DNA from: DAOTVC01 sp034437215
GTDB lineage: Bacteria; Chloroflexota; Anaerolineae; B4-G1; SLSP01
Reading direction: 5' to 3'
NCBI GenBank assembly: GCA_034437215.1
Contig: DAOTVC010000020.1
Coordinates: 1-29,961 of the forward strand
DNA length: 29,961 nucleotides
Under the pieces are notes generated by a model, which did not search any database, was not told the DNA's origin, and saw only the letters and a list, made by a program, of their open reading frames with translations. A program made the translations under genes and the position numbers. Each line of letters starts with the position of its first letter. Position 1 is the stretch's first letter. Positions 17,209 through 25,291 of the stretch are shown one piece after another.

Positions 17209-18087
17209 ATGGAGAGATTGCAGGAGGTCTGGGATCTGATAGTGAAATTGTTCGGTACCCCGCTCTTCGAAATCGGAGAGACCAGTGTCACGTTGTGGGG
17301 AGTCCTATATCCCCTGATCCTGGTTGTGCTGTTCATATACCTTGTGAACCGCACCCATCGTTGGGTGGTGTATCGGCTGCTGTCTCGCAGCGATGTCGAT
17401 TTGGGCACCCGGGAGGCCATCGGGAATATCTTCCGCTACGGCCTGCTAGCCACAGGGTTTGTGATCATTCTGCAGACGACGGGCATCGACCTGACGGTGC
17501 TGAACGTGCTCGCGGGAACATTGGGCATCGGGATAGGTTTCGGATTGCAGAACGTCATCAATAACTTCGTGAGCGGGTTGATCATTCTGTTTGAGAGGCC
17601 TATCAAGGTCGGAGATCGCATCGAACTCGGCAACGTTCACGGTCAGGTGACCCGTATCGGTGCGCGCAGCACTACCATCTTGACGAATGATAACATCTCG
17701 ATCGTCGTCCCCAACCTCAAATTTATCACTGAGAATGTCGTGAACTGGAGTCGCGCAGGCAGCAGGGTGCGCTTCCGCATTCCCGTGATGGTCGCTCACG
17801 GCACCGATCCCTATCTGGTGGAGCGGCTGCTGGTGGAAGCCGTGCTGAAAGTGCCTGATGTGTTGTCGGATCCTGAGCCCGGGGTGCGACTTCTGGCTTT
17901 CACGGAGAATGGGCTGCAGTTTGAACTGCGGGTCTGGAGCAGTGCGTTGCTGCAGCGCCGGGGATTGTTGACGAGTAAGCTCAACTACGCTATCCATGAC
18001 AAGCTCGCCGAGCACGGCATCGAAATTCCGCACCCCCAGCGCGATGTCTACCTCCACAACGTGACCGGGGAAGACGCGCTGTCCTGA
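17209..18087 (+). CDS. Small-conductance mechanosensitive channel (MscS family)
   Basis: A 292-residue channel that would open under membrane tension to release solutes during osmotic downshock. Three membrane helices (about 27-46, 77-92, 95-125) end in the Gly/Ala-rich pore helix LNVLAGTLGIGIGFGLQNV and NFVSGLIILFERP, followed by the cytoplasmic beta domain VGDRIELGNVHGQVTRIG and STTILTNDNISIVVPN, then the alpha/beta domain. Size and order fit the family. The ATG at 17209 has GAAGGGGG five bases upstream; a GTG two codons earlier lies inside that site. It follows the GHL10 gene by 46 bases and may be co-transcribed. Confidence 0.93.
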   Translation: MERLQEVWDLIVKLFGTPLFEIGETSVTLWGVLYPLILVVLFIYLVNRTHRWVVYRLLSRSDVDLGTREAIGNIFRYGLLATGFVIILQTTGIDLTVLNVLAGTLGIGIGFGLQNVINNFVSGLIILFERPIKVGDRIELGNVHGQVTRIGARSTTILTNDNISIVVPNLKFITENVVNWSRAGSRVRFRIPVMVAHGTDPYLVERLLVEAVLKVPDVLSDPEPGVRLLAFTENGLQFELRVWSSALLQRRGLLTSKLNYAIHDKLAEHGIEIPHPQRDVYLHNVTGEDALS

Positions 18088-18304
18088 CGGCAGAGGCTGT
18101 GAGGTTTAGCTGGACAATGTTACCGGGACCGGGTTGCTGATGATGTCGAGGGCGGGGGAGGCTTTCTGCACAATTCGCATTTTGGAATTGGAGATCGCGA
18201 TGAGGTCAGATACACGGCTCTTCTTCGTAACTCCCTCTTCTCCAAGGCTGCCGGGCCAAAAGGTGCGGCTCTGGTGTAAAGTGGATAGCCCTACTCTTCG
18301 CTGG

Positions 18305-18331
18305 TTGACCTCCGTGGCGATCCAGTATACT
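18305..18331 (+). promoter_or_regulatory. Candidate promoter of the S9 peptidase gene
   Basis: TTGACC (18305-18310) and TATACT (18326-18331) are 15 bases apart, a little short of ideal, with about 35 bases to the ATG at 18371. The remainder of the 283-base gap after the MscS gene shows nothing recognisable. Confidence 0.45.
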
Positions 18332-18370
18332 TATGGAGAATGAAGCCGCATACCCACGGGGAGGAAAGCC

Positions 18371-20335
18371 ATGTCACAACCGAAGACGGCACCCTATGGC
18401 GCCTGGAAGTCGCCCATCACCTCGGAACTCATCGTCGCCCGCACGGTGGGGTTGGGAGAGGTGGTCCTGGACGGGGAGGATATCTACTGGATTGAATCCC
18501 GTCCCTCGGAGGGGGGACGTAACGCCCTCGTTCACCGCACCCCCGGTGGGGAGCTGGTCGACGTGATCCGTGCGCCCTTCAACGCGCGCACGCGCGTACA
18601 CGAATACGGTGGCGGGAGCTTCACCGTGCACGAGGGCGTGGTCTACTTCTCGAACTTCGTGGATCAGCGTCTCTACCGTGTCGAACCCAACTCGCTCCTC
18701 GAGGGAGGGATGGGCATCCCCCACCCCCTCACCCCGGAGACGGGTCTGCGTTACGCTGATGGGGTTATCGACTCCGAGCGCAATCGCATGCTCTGCGTGC
18801 GTGAGGATCACCGCATCACGATGCGGGAGCCCATCAACACCATCGTCGCCGTGAATCTGGCGGGCGATATCGATGGGGGGCAGATCCTGGTGGAGGGCAA
18901 CGATTTCTACGCTGCGCCCCGGCTCAGCCCCGACGGCACGCGCTTAGCTTGGCTGACGTGGAACCATCCCAATATGCCCTGGGATGGGACGGAGCTCTGG
19001 GTGGCGGAGGTTCGGGAGGACGGGACGTTGGGCGAGGCTGAAAAGGTGGCCGGGGGGGAGGAGATCGCCATCTTCCAGCCCGCTTGGTCGCCCGACGGGG
19101 TGCTCTACTTCGTCTCCGACGTCAGCGGGTGGTGGAACCTCTACCGGTGGCGCGGGGACCGGGTCGAGCAGCTGGTGGAGATGGAGGCGGAATTCGGGCG
19201 CCCTCTCTGGACTTTCGGGACGTCGACCTACGATTTCGAATCGGAGGCGGCTCTCATCTGTACCTACACGCAGGCTGGCATCTGGTATCTGGCGCGCCTC
19301 GATCTCGAGAGCCGGGCGCTGCAGACCTGCGACGTCGACTACACCGATCTGCAAGGGCCGCAGGTGGGACCTGACGGGGTGGTCCTGCGCGTGGGTTCAC
19401 CGACGGAATCCCGCGCCATCGCCCGTTGGCACCCGGAGAGCGGAGAGATGGAAATCCTGCGCCGGGCGGGTGACTTTGACATCCCTGCGGCTTACTTCTC
19501 CGAGCCCCAGACCATCGAGTTTCCGACAGAGAAGGGGCGTACCGCCCACGCCCTCTTCTACCCACCGCAGAACCCTGATTTCAGGGCGCCGGAAGGGGAG
19601 TTGCCCCCCCTGCTGGTCTTCATTCACGGAGGCCCCACGGGTGCCGCCTCCAGCACCCTCAAGCTGGGGATCCAGTACTGGACGAGCCGCGGGTTCGCCG
19701 TTCTCGACGTCAACTACGGGGGGAGTACGGGGTATGGACGTGCCTACCGGCAGCGGTTGCAGGGCGAGTGGGGGATTGTGGATGTTGCCGATTGTGTCAA
19801 CGGCGCCCGCTACCTGGTAGAGCAGGGGCTCGTGGATCCGGAACGCCTCGCCATCCGTGGGGGGAGCGCCGGTGGCTACACCACGCTGTGTGCCCTCACC
19901 TTCCACGACGTCTTCAAAGCGGGGGCCAGCTACTACGGCGTCGCCGACCTGGAAGCGTTGGCCCAGGAGACCCACAAGTTCGAGTCCCGCTATCTGGACA
20001 GTCTCGTGGGCCCCTATCCGGAGAAGAAGGAGCTCTACGAGGCGCGTTCTCCCATCCGCTTTACCGATCAACTCACCTGTCCGGTGATCTTCTTCCAGGG
20101 CCTGGAGGACGAGGTGGTTCCCCCCAACCAGACGGAGCGGATGGTGCAGGCCCTGCAGGAGAAGGGAGTGCCCGTTGCTTATCAGCCCTTCGAGGGTGAG
20201 CAGCACGGCTTCCGGCGGGCAGAGAACGTCAAGCGCTCTCTGGATGCTGAGCTCTACTTCTACTCACGCATCTTCGACTTCACCCTGCCGGAGTTCGTGG
20301 AGCCGATTCCCATTCGAAATCTGGACGAGGGCTAG
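18371..20335 (+). CDS. S9-family serine peptidase (acylaminoacyl-peptidase/prolyl-oligopeptidase type)
   Basis: A 654-residue serine peptidase: residues about 20-370 form a beta-propeller (repeats such as RLYRVEPNS, APRLSPDGTRLAWLTWNHP and FQPAWSPDGVLYFVSDVSG) that limits access to peptides, and about 390-640 form an alpha/beta-hydrolase. The catalytic triad is visible: Ser499 in RGGSAGGYTT, Asp580 in GLEDEVVP and His612 in GEQHGF. An oxyanion-hole HGGP block appears at FIHGGPTG and a YGGSTGYGRAYR segment follows, both usual. No signal peptide, so a cytoplasmic oligopeptide or N-acylated peptide degrader is likely. GGGGAGG stands before the ATG at good distance. Confidence 0.92.
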   Translation: MSQPKTAPYGAWKSPITSELIVARTVGLGEVVLDGEDIYWIESRPSEGGRNALVHRTPGGELVDVIRAPFNARTRVHEYGGGSFTVHEGVVYFSNFVDQRLYRVEPNSLLEGGMGIPHPLTPETGLRYADGVIDSERNRMLCVREDHRITMREPINTIVAVNLAGDIDGGQILVEGNDFYAAPRLSPDGTRLAWLTWNHPNMPWDGTELWVAEVREDGTLGEAEKVAGGEEIAIFQPAWSPDGVLYFVSDVSGWWNLYRWRGDRVEQLVEMEAEFGRPLWTFGTSTYDFESEAALICTYTQAGIWYLARLDLESRALQTCDVDYTDLQGPQVGPDGVVLRVGSPTESRAIARWHPESGEMEILRRAGDFDIPAAYFSEPQTIEFPTEKGRTAHALFYPPQNPDFRAPEGELPPLLVFIHGGPTGAASSTLKLGIQYWTSRGFAVLDVNYGGSTGYGRAYRQRLQGEWGIVDVADCVNGARYLVEQGLVDPERLAIRGGSAGGYTTLCALTFHDVFKAGASYYGVADLEALAQETHKFESRYLDSLVGPYPEKKELYEARSPIRFTDQLTCPVIFFQGLEDEVVPPNQTERMVQALQEKGVPVAYQPFEGEQHGFRRAENVKRSLDAELYFYSRIFDFTLPEFVEPIPIRNLDEG

Positions 20336-20380
20336 CGCGGGCGCAACTTTGGCTCTCGAGGAGCGTATGCTGAGGGTGAC

Positions 20381-20450
20381 TCCTGCGCGCTCCTGTCCTG
20401 CGCGCTCCTGTCCTGCACTGCGTTCAGCACAGGCTGCTCAGGATGACAGG
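20381..20450. repeat. Intergenic repeat: 15-bp tandem units plus imperfect palindrome
   Basis: TCCTGCGCGCTCCTG occurs twice in tandem (20381-20395, 20396-20410) and is followed by a partial third copy. CCTGTCCTG near 20406 and CAGGATGACAGG ending at 20450 are imperfect reverse complements. The second part (GCTCAGGATGACAGG) resembles short dispersed intergenic palindromes seen in many environmental genomes; only one copy lies in this window. Confidence 0.55.
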
Positions 20451-20521
20451 CTGGGGGTTGTTTTTGACCGCGTGACCCGACGACTCAACGGCTATCTGAC
20501 TACTTTCGGAGGAGGTGAAAG

Positions 20522-20746
20522 ATGAGTAGAAACGTGAAGCGTACACCCTGGTTTTTGTGGCCCTTTGTGGCCCTCTGGCGCCTGCTTACCTTCATCCTGG
20601 AGCTGACGGGACGTCTCATCGCAGCGATTCTGGGTCTGGTGCTCATGATCGTGGGTGTGGTCCTGACCGTGACCGTGGTAGGGGCGATCGTCGGTGTGCC
20701 CCTCATCGTCTTCGGCTTCCTGCTCACCCTACGCGCCATCTTCTAA
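20522..20746 (+). CDS. Small two-helix membrane protein of unknown function
   Basis: A 74-residue hydrophobic protein: a basic, aromatic N-terminus (SRNVKRTPWFLWPF) is followed by two membrane segments (about 18-48, 50-72) rich in Gly, Val and Leu. I recognise no function. A very strong ribosome-binding site (GGAGGAGGTGAAAG) precedes the ATG, which supports real expression. A strong hairpin follows its stop, before the convergent kinase gene. Confidence 0.7.
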   Translation: MSRNVKRTPWFLWPFVALWRLLTFILELTGRLIAAILGLVLMIVGVVLTVTVVGAIVGVPLIVFGFLLTLRAIF

Positions 20747-20767
20747 TAACCTGCCGTATATCAAGAG

Positions 20768-20799
20768 CACGCCGCTCCCGAGCGCTCGGGGGCGGCGTG
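20768..20799. terminator. Hairpin terminator between convergent genes
   Basis: CACGCCGC-T-CCCGAGC pairs with GCTCGGG-GG-CGGCGTG across 20768-20799, an almost perfect GC-rich stem. It stands between the small membrane protein (plus) and the histidine kinase (minus) and can end both transcripts. There is no T-run on either side, so efficiency is uncertain. Confidence 0.6.
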
Positions 20800-20826
20800 G
20801 TATGCACCGCTGCTGACTCTTCCTGC

Positions 20827-23800
20827 TTATTCAGAGTCCGGGGGCGTTTTCCTAGGCAGAGGGGGGAGGAGGATGCGGAAGGTCGTTCCCCCACCGACCT
20901 CACTTTCGACGGTGATGGTGCCCCCGTGGCTCTCGACAATCTCCTTCACGAGGGCCAGACCCAATCCCGTACCTCCGTAACGACGGGTCATACTTCCATC
21001 GACCTGGTAGAAGCGTTCAAAGATGCGAGCGAGCTTCTCCTCGGGGATGCCTATGCCGCTATCTGCAACCTCCAAGGTGACGGTTGCGCTGTCCTTGTAG
21101 AGCCTCACCGCTACCTGGCCCCCCGCCGGTGTGAACTTGAGCGCGTTGCTCAGCAGATTATCGAAGACGCGGCGCAGGTGAACCGGGTCCCCTTTGACGA
21201 ATGCCTCGTCGGCTTGGATCTCCGCCTTCAGAGAGATCCGGGCTTCGACGAAGTTTATCCCGAAGTCGTCGATCATCGACTGCAGGAGGGAGACGAGCTC
21301 CACCGGTTCGTAGTGAAACTGCCTGGCCTCGGTCTCCAGGATGGCAATCAGGTCACTCACCATGGAGGTGAGCATCCGCGCGCGGCGGGCGATGATATCG
21401 ATGGCCCCCTTCTGCTCCGGCTCCAACTCACCGAGTTCCCCCGTCTCCAGGATCTCCGTATAACCTCTGACGATCGCCAGGGGCGTGCGCAGCTCGTGAG
21501 AGACGTTTTGAATGAACTCGCTCTTGAGTTTGTCCAGCTCCTCCAGCTCAATCCGGCGCTCCCGCTCCGCTTCCAGAAGGCGCATATTCTCCAGAGCCGC
21601 TGCCGCGTGAGAGGCGAGCATCTCCAGTAGATGTTGATCCTCGGTAGTATAAGCACGGGGCGTGTAACTCTGAGCCGAAAGCATTCCAAAGACCTTCCCC
21701 CCCAACTTCAAGGGGACGGCGAGGGCTGAGCGTGGGTTATCGGGGTTGCCGAAGTGGACGGGCTCGAACCCCATGCTCGCGCCGATCTCGGGAAGGAGTA
21801 GCGACTCTCCGGTTCTGATGACCCGTCCGCTCAGGCCCCGGGAGAGGGGGATGCGCCGGGCGGGGCTGCGCCCGTTTCTATCCACCAGGTAGACGGCATG
21901 AATCTCGTCGTCGGCGTTGAGAAGGGAGATGATAAAGGCCTCACAGGGCATGATCTGTGAGGCGGCGGCGTGAATGGCCGTGTAGACCTTCTCTGAATCG
22001 ACACCGGCGGTGACGAACTCCTGGCTCGTCGAGTGGAGGATGGACATGCGGCGGTTCACCTCGACGGCCGATTGGAAGAGGCGCGCATTCTCCAGGGCGA
22101 TGGCGACCTGTCCGGCGAGCGACTCCAAGAAACGCTGTTGGGCCTCCGTGTAGGCCTGGGTGTGGCGCGATTGTACGGAGAGGGCACCGATCACCTGGCC
22201 GCCGGCGATAAGGGGCACGCCGAGCCAGCTGCGGGTCCGGTTCACGTACCGGGGCTTGATGGGCAGGGTGTCGTTGTGGAGGTCACGAATGTAGACACTC
22301 TCGCGAGACTGGATCACGATGCCCGTGAGCCCGCTCTCCTCGAGAGGGATGCGTATGGCGACGGTATCGGGCACCGTCTTGTCACGCTCGATGGCGAGGG
22401 CGATGTTTACCTCTGCGCCGTCATAGAGGGCGACCACGAAGAAGTCGGGATCGAGAAGCTTCTGGATCTGCTCATAGAGGCGATGCAACAGGGCCTGGAG
22501 GTTGAGCTCACTGCTCGTGACGAGGGCCGCTTCGTAGAGACCGCCCAGCTCCCGGGTCTTCTCTTGGAGCTCTTCAAAGAGCCGCGCGTTCTGTACGGCG
22601 ACGGCGATCTGTGGCGCCAGGATCTCAAGCAGCGCCGCATCCTGCACGTCCAGGTCGAAGGCTCGATCGCTCTTCACATCCAGGACGCCGATGACCCTTT
22701 CTCGCGCCTTCAAGGGGACCGCAAGCTCGCTGCGCACGTGGGGCAGGGCCGGGTGGGCGACGTAATCCTCCGACTGCTCCACGTCGGGTACCAAAAGGCT
22801 CTCCCCGATGGCTACCACTCTGCCGGTGATGCCCTGACCAATCTTCAGCTTGTAACCCGGCTCGATATAGTGATCCGCCGTCGTGTAGCCGCCATAGCCG
22901 GCATGAAAGACGATCTCATCACCCTCCACCAGGGCGATCTCCACGTTGTAGAAGCCCAGGGATTCCGCGATGAGACGTCCGATGGCAGGTAGGAGTCCGT
23001 CGAGGGTCAGAATGGAGGTAATTTCGCTACCCAGATCGTAGATCATGGTCATCTGTTGGAGCCGCTGCTGGGACTGGGACATCCTGCGCAGGCGATCCAG
23101 CCCCGTCGCGAGTTGTCCGGCACAGGCTTGCAGGAGCGCCGCATCTTCCGCCTTGAAGGGGTGCAAGACGGATCTGGTCGCGTGGATAACCCCCAGCTCT
23201 TTCTCGTGGCAGACGATGGGCACCCCGATCTCGGCGCGAGCTACGGGTCCGGCGGCGGCGTAAAGGGTGGAATCGCGCGCCTCATCCATCCGCACAGTCC
23301 GGCGTTGGAGGACGGCTCTCCCTATCACGCCCTCGCCCAGGGGAACAGTGTTGAGCTCTGTCACCTCTCTCTCGGTGCGATAGGAGGGGTGCGGGTAGAG
23401 TGCCTGGGCGACCGGGTCGAGGAGCAGGACTCCGAAGTTGTCGGCGTCGAAGGCTTCCCCTATGATCTGGGTGCTTCTCTCGAGAAGGGCATCTTCGGTG
23501 CGGGCTTTGGCCCCGGCAGTGGCGATGGCGTGGAGCATGGAGAGCGCTGCGAGCTGCTCGTTGAGTGCCGCGTGCCTCTCCTGGGATTGCTGCTGCGCCC
23601 GGTCCAGATCTTGGATCCATCTCTCGAGGCGGCGAATTCGTAGGGCGATGCCCAGCATGACGACGATCGTGGGGCAGAGGGGCAGATAAGCGGCGAGGGG
23701 CTCCGTGATGGGGGAGCGGGGCAGGGAGGGCGCCAGACGGACGAGGGTCAGCCACCCCAGAAGGAGGAGCAGGCTGAAACCCCACAGGTACCAACGGCGG

Positions 23801-24207
23801 GGCAGGGTGAGGATGCCGGTGAGGAGGACGAGGAGGAGTGCGTTCACCCCCAGCTGCCAGTCGGCGCCGGCCCAGAGAAGGAGCGCGCCCATGGAAGGGA
23901 TGAGGATCCCGGCGAGCAACCAGCCGCCTCCCGCGTTGTCCCCTTCCCGGCGATGGCGGCGGGAAGCGAGGGCGGCGCAGAGAAGGCCGAGGAGGAGCAG
24001 CAGGAAGGTCGGGACGATCTGCGGCACCCCGTACACTCTGTGGAGGAAGAGCAGAGCAAGTGAGGATAGGAGCCCGCTGAGGATAAAAGTACGGGCCAAC
24101 AGCGGAGTGCTGCGCTCTCTACCCCTAGCGGGAGAGGTGCTCTCCCGCACTGTAGGAGTTCGCGAGCTCACATCTTGCTTCTCAGTCGTGCCCTTGGACT
24201 GGACCAC
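20827..24207 (-). CDS. Membrane sensor histidine kinase with four GAF domains
   Basis: A 1126-residue sensor kinase. After a polar N-terminus come about six membrane helices (40-190), a coiled segment (195-225), four GAF domains in tandem (about 220-370, 387-543, 556-712, 722-878) and a complete kinase core: phospho-acceptor His904 in NVSHELRTPLAIVRGY, N-box FDNLLSNALKF (Asn1021 region), G1 DSGIGIP (1049-1055) and G2 GGTGLGL (1078-1084). GAF domains bind small ligands, haem or bilins; the last three share LxxGxxGRVVxxGES-like motifs and no bilin Cys is obvious. It has no receiver domain, and no response regulator gene is adjacent. The GTG at 24207 has GGAGG four bases upstream. Signal and partner unknown. 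Confidence 0.92.
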   Translation of the reverse strand: MVQSKGTTEKQDVSSRTPTVRESTSPARGRERSTPLLARTFILSGLLSSLALLFLHRVYGVPQIVPTFLLLLLGLLCAALASRRHRREGDNAGGGWLLAGILIPSMGALLLWAGADWQLGVNALLLVLLTGILTLPRRWYLWGFSLLLLLGWLTLVRLAPSLPRSPITEPLAAYLPLCPTIVVMLGIALRIRRLERWIQDLDRAQQQSQERHAALNEQLAALSMLHAIATAGAKARTEDALLERSTQIIGEAFDADNFGVLLLDPVAQALYPHPSYRTEREVTELNTVPLGEGVIGRAVLQRRTVRMDEARDSTLYAAAGPVARAEIGVPIVCHEKELGVIHATRSVLHPFKAEDAALLQACAGQLATGLDRLRRMSQSQQRLQQMTMIYDLGSEITSILTLDGLLPAIGRLIAESLGFYNVEIALVEGDEIVFHAGYGGYTTADHYIEPGYKLKIGQGITGRVVAIGESLLVPDVEQSEDYVAHPALPHVRSELAVPLKARERVIGVLDVKSDRAFDLDVQDAALLEILAPQIAVAVQNARLFEELQEKTRELGGLYEAALVTSSELNLQALLHRLYEQIQKLLDPDFFVVALYDGAEVNIALAIERDKTVPDTVAIRIPLEESGLTGIVIQSRESVYIRDLHNDTLPIKPRYVNRTRSWLGVPLIAGGQVIGALSVQSRHTQAYTEAQQRFLESLAGQVAIALENARLFQSAVEVNRRMSILHSTSQEFVTAGVDSEKVYTAIHAAASQIMPCEAFIISLLNADDEIHAVYLVDRNGRSPARRIPLSRGLSGRVIRTGESLLLPEIGASMGFEPVHFGNPDNPRSALAVPLKLGGKVFGMLSAQSYTPRAYTTEDQHLLEMLASHAAAALENMRLLEAERERRIELEELDKLKSEFIQNVSHELRTPLAIVRGYTEILETGELGELEPEQKGAIDIIARRARMLTSMVSDLIAILETEARQFHYEPVELVSLLQSMIDDFGINFVEARISLKAEIQADEAFVKGDPVHLRRVFDNLLSNALKFTPAGGQVAVRLYKDSATVTLEVADSGIGIPEEKLARIFERFYQVDGSMTRRYGGTGLGLALVKEIVESHGGTITVESEVGGGTTFRILLPPLPRKTPPDSE

Positions 24208-24330
24208 CTATCCTCCAATGTGGACGGACCTAGGCCACATCTTGTAGCCCCCTGCTGATGGACATGGGAAGTTATCGGGATAGAGCGAAGTCGCTATTAC
24301 TGGTTTATAATCTTAGCAGTCTTCAAACTT

Positions 24331-24357
24331 AGTATACCACGTTTACACGGTTCACAA
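24331..24357 (-). promoter_or_regulatory. Candidate promoter of the histidine kinase
   Basis: TTGTGA (24352-24357) and TATACT (24331-24336) on the minus strand are 15 bases apart, about 120 bases before the GTG start. The 450 bases between the kinase and pilin genes are AT-rich; besides this and the pilin promoter, a perfect plus-strand TATAAT at 24430-24435 lacks a good -35 partner. Confidence 0.4.
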
Positions 24358-24536
24358 GAAGGCTCTAGAGACGCCTCAGGTGAGTCTAAATCCTACCTTT
24401 TTCCTATCGCCGGAATCCGGCTCCTGTTGTATAATGGATTCTAGGAGAGATTGCCCTATTTTTCTCTTTTGTTATTTGAGAGTTCAGTGAGGAATAGGTA
24501 TTTTTTCTGTGGTCACCGCAGGAGTGTTGACTTCTT

Positions 24537-24564
24537 GTCAAGCTTGCTTATACTAAAATCAAAT
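24537..24564 (+). promoter_or_regulatory. Sigma-70-type promoter of the pilin gene
   Basis: TTGACT (24537-24542) and TATACT (24559-24564) are 16 bases apart. A leader of about 85 bases follows up to the pilin ATG, which has AAAGGAGGAGG just before it. Confidence 0.62.
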
Positions 24565-24656
24565 TATCCACTCCGGCGTACAGGGTCACGATCTTTCTAC
24601 CTCACCGCACCTCTCTCGCCACTGTTACCTTTCACGCAAGAATAAAGGAGGAGGTC

Positions 24657-25100
24657 ATGCGCGAGTTGAAGTCACGTCAAAAGGGACAAGGGTTGGTGGA
24701 GTACGCCCTCATCCTGGTGCTCGTCGCCGTTGTAGTTCTCGTGGTGTTGGCGCTGCTCGGCGATCAGGTGAACATGATCTTCGCACGGATTACGCTGGAG
24801 CTTCAGTATCCAGGAGAATTTGGGGGAGATCCCGTCTCGGTGAGCGGAATGACTCTTTCGATTGTTCCGGGACCTGCCGGGACCTCTGCGTCGGCTAATG
24901 TGGGGCTCAGTGGCGCTACCGGTACTCCCAATATCTGCGTTCAGTTTACCGATAGTCAAAACGGCAGTAAGACCTCTTGTGATCCTAATCCGCGCGTCAA
25001 CTTCCCCGCCGGTGGTTCAGGGACGGTAACAGCCTGTGTGATCGGGGTGCAGGGGCACAGTTTGGTGGGGGGACCCTATTGTGAAACCCGCTCTTACTGA
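24657..25100 (+). CDS. Flp/TadE-type pilin with long Cys-containing C-terminal tail
   Basis: A 147-residue pilin of the Flp (type IVb) group. The short basic leader ends in KG, and QGLVEY follows with Glu at +5 and Tyr at +6, which is the prepilin-peptidase rule for Flp pilins; cleavage would be after Gly10. The hydrophobic assembly helix (LVEYALILVLVAVVVLVVLALLG region, 13-35) follows. Ordinary Flp pilins are 50-80 residues; here about 95 more residues form a Gly/Ser/Thr-rich, probably beta-sandwich domain with Cys near 101, 115, 134 and 144 that could form disulfides. This makes a minor or decorated pilin likely. No tad assembly genes are in the window. Two hairpins follow the stop. Confidence 0.82.
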   Translation: MRELKSRQKGQGLVEYALILVLVAVVVLVVLALLGDQVNMIFARITLELQYPGEFGGDPVSVSGMTLSIVPGPAGTSASANVGLSGATGTPNICVQFTDSQNGSKTSCDPNPRVNFPAGGSGTVTACVIGVQGHSLVGGPYCETRSY

Positions 25101-25161
25101 GTGGTGACCTCTTCCATAGTTTGTCCGGCAATGGTCGATCTATCTTGAAATTGCCGGTTTG

Positions 25162-25213
25162 GACGCTAGCAGCTGGAAGCGTCTTGTCTTTGACGGCATG
25201 TGATGCCGGTTTT
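25162..25213 (+). terminator. Tandem weak terminators after the pilin gene
   Basis: GACGCT/AGCGTC (25162-25167, 25178-25183) is followed by TTGTCTTT, and CGGCAT/ATGCCG (25194-25199, 25203-25208) is followed by GTTTT. Each is a short stem with a T-rich tail, so transcription beyond the pilin may be reduced rather than stopped. Confidence 0.5.
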
Positions 25214-25291
25214 CCACTATCTAGTCCAGTTTCTGAACATGCATCCAAACCCTGCTTGCTTTGCCGGGGAAGAATCTATTAAGGGGGCAGC

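Noticed and set aside
18134..18343. 69-codon plus-strand frame between mscS-like gene and S9 peptidase
   Set aside because: No ribosome site, no motif, and it contains the likely promoter of the next gene.
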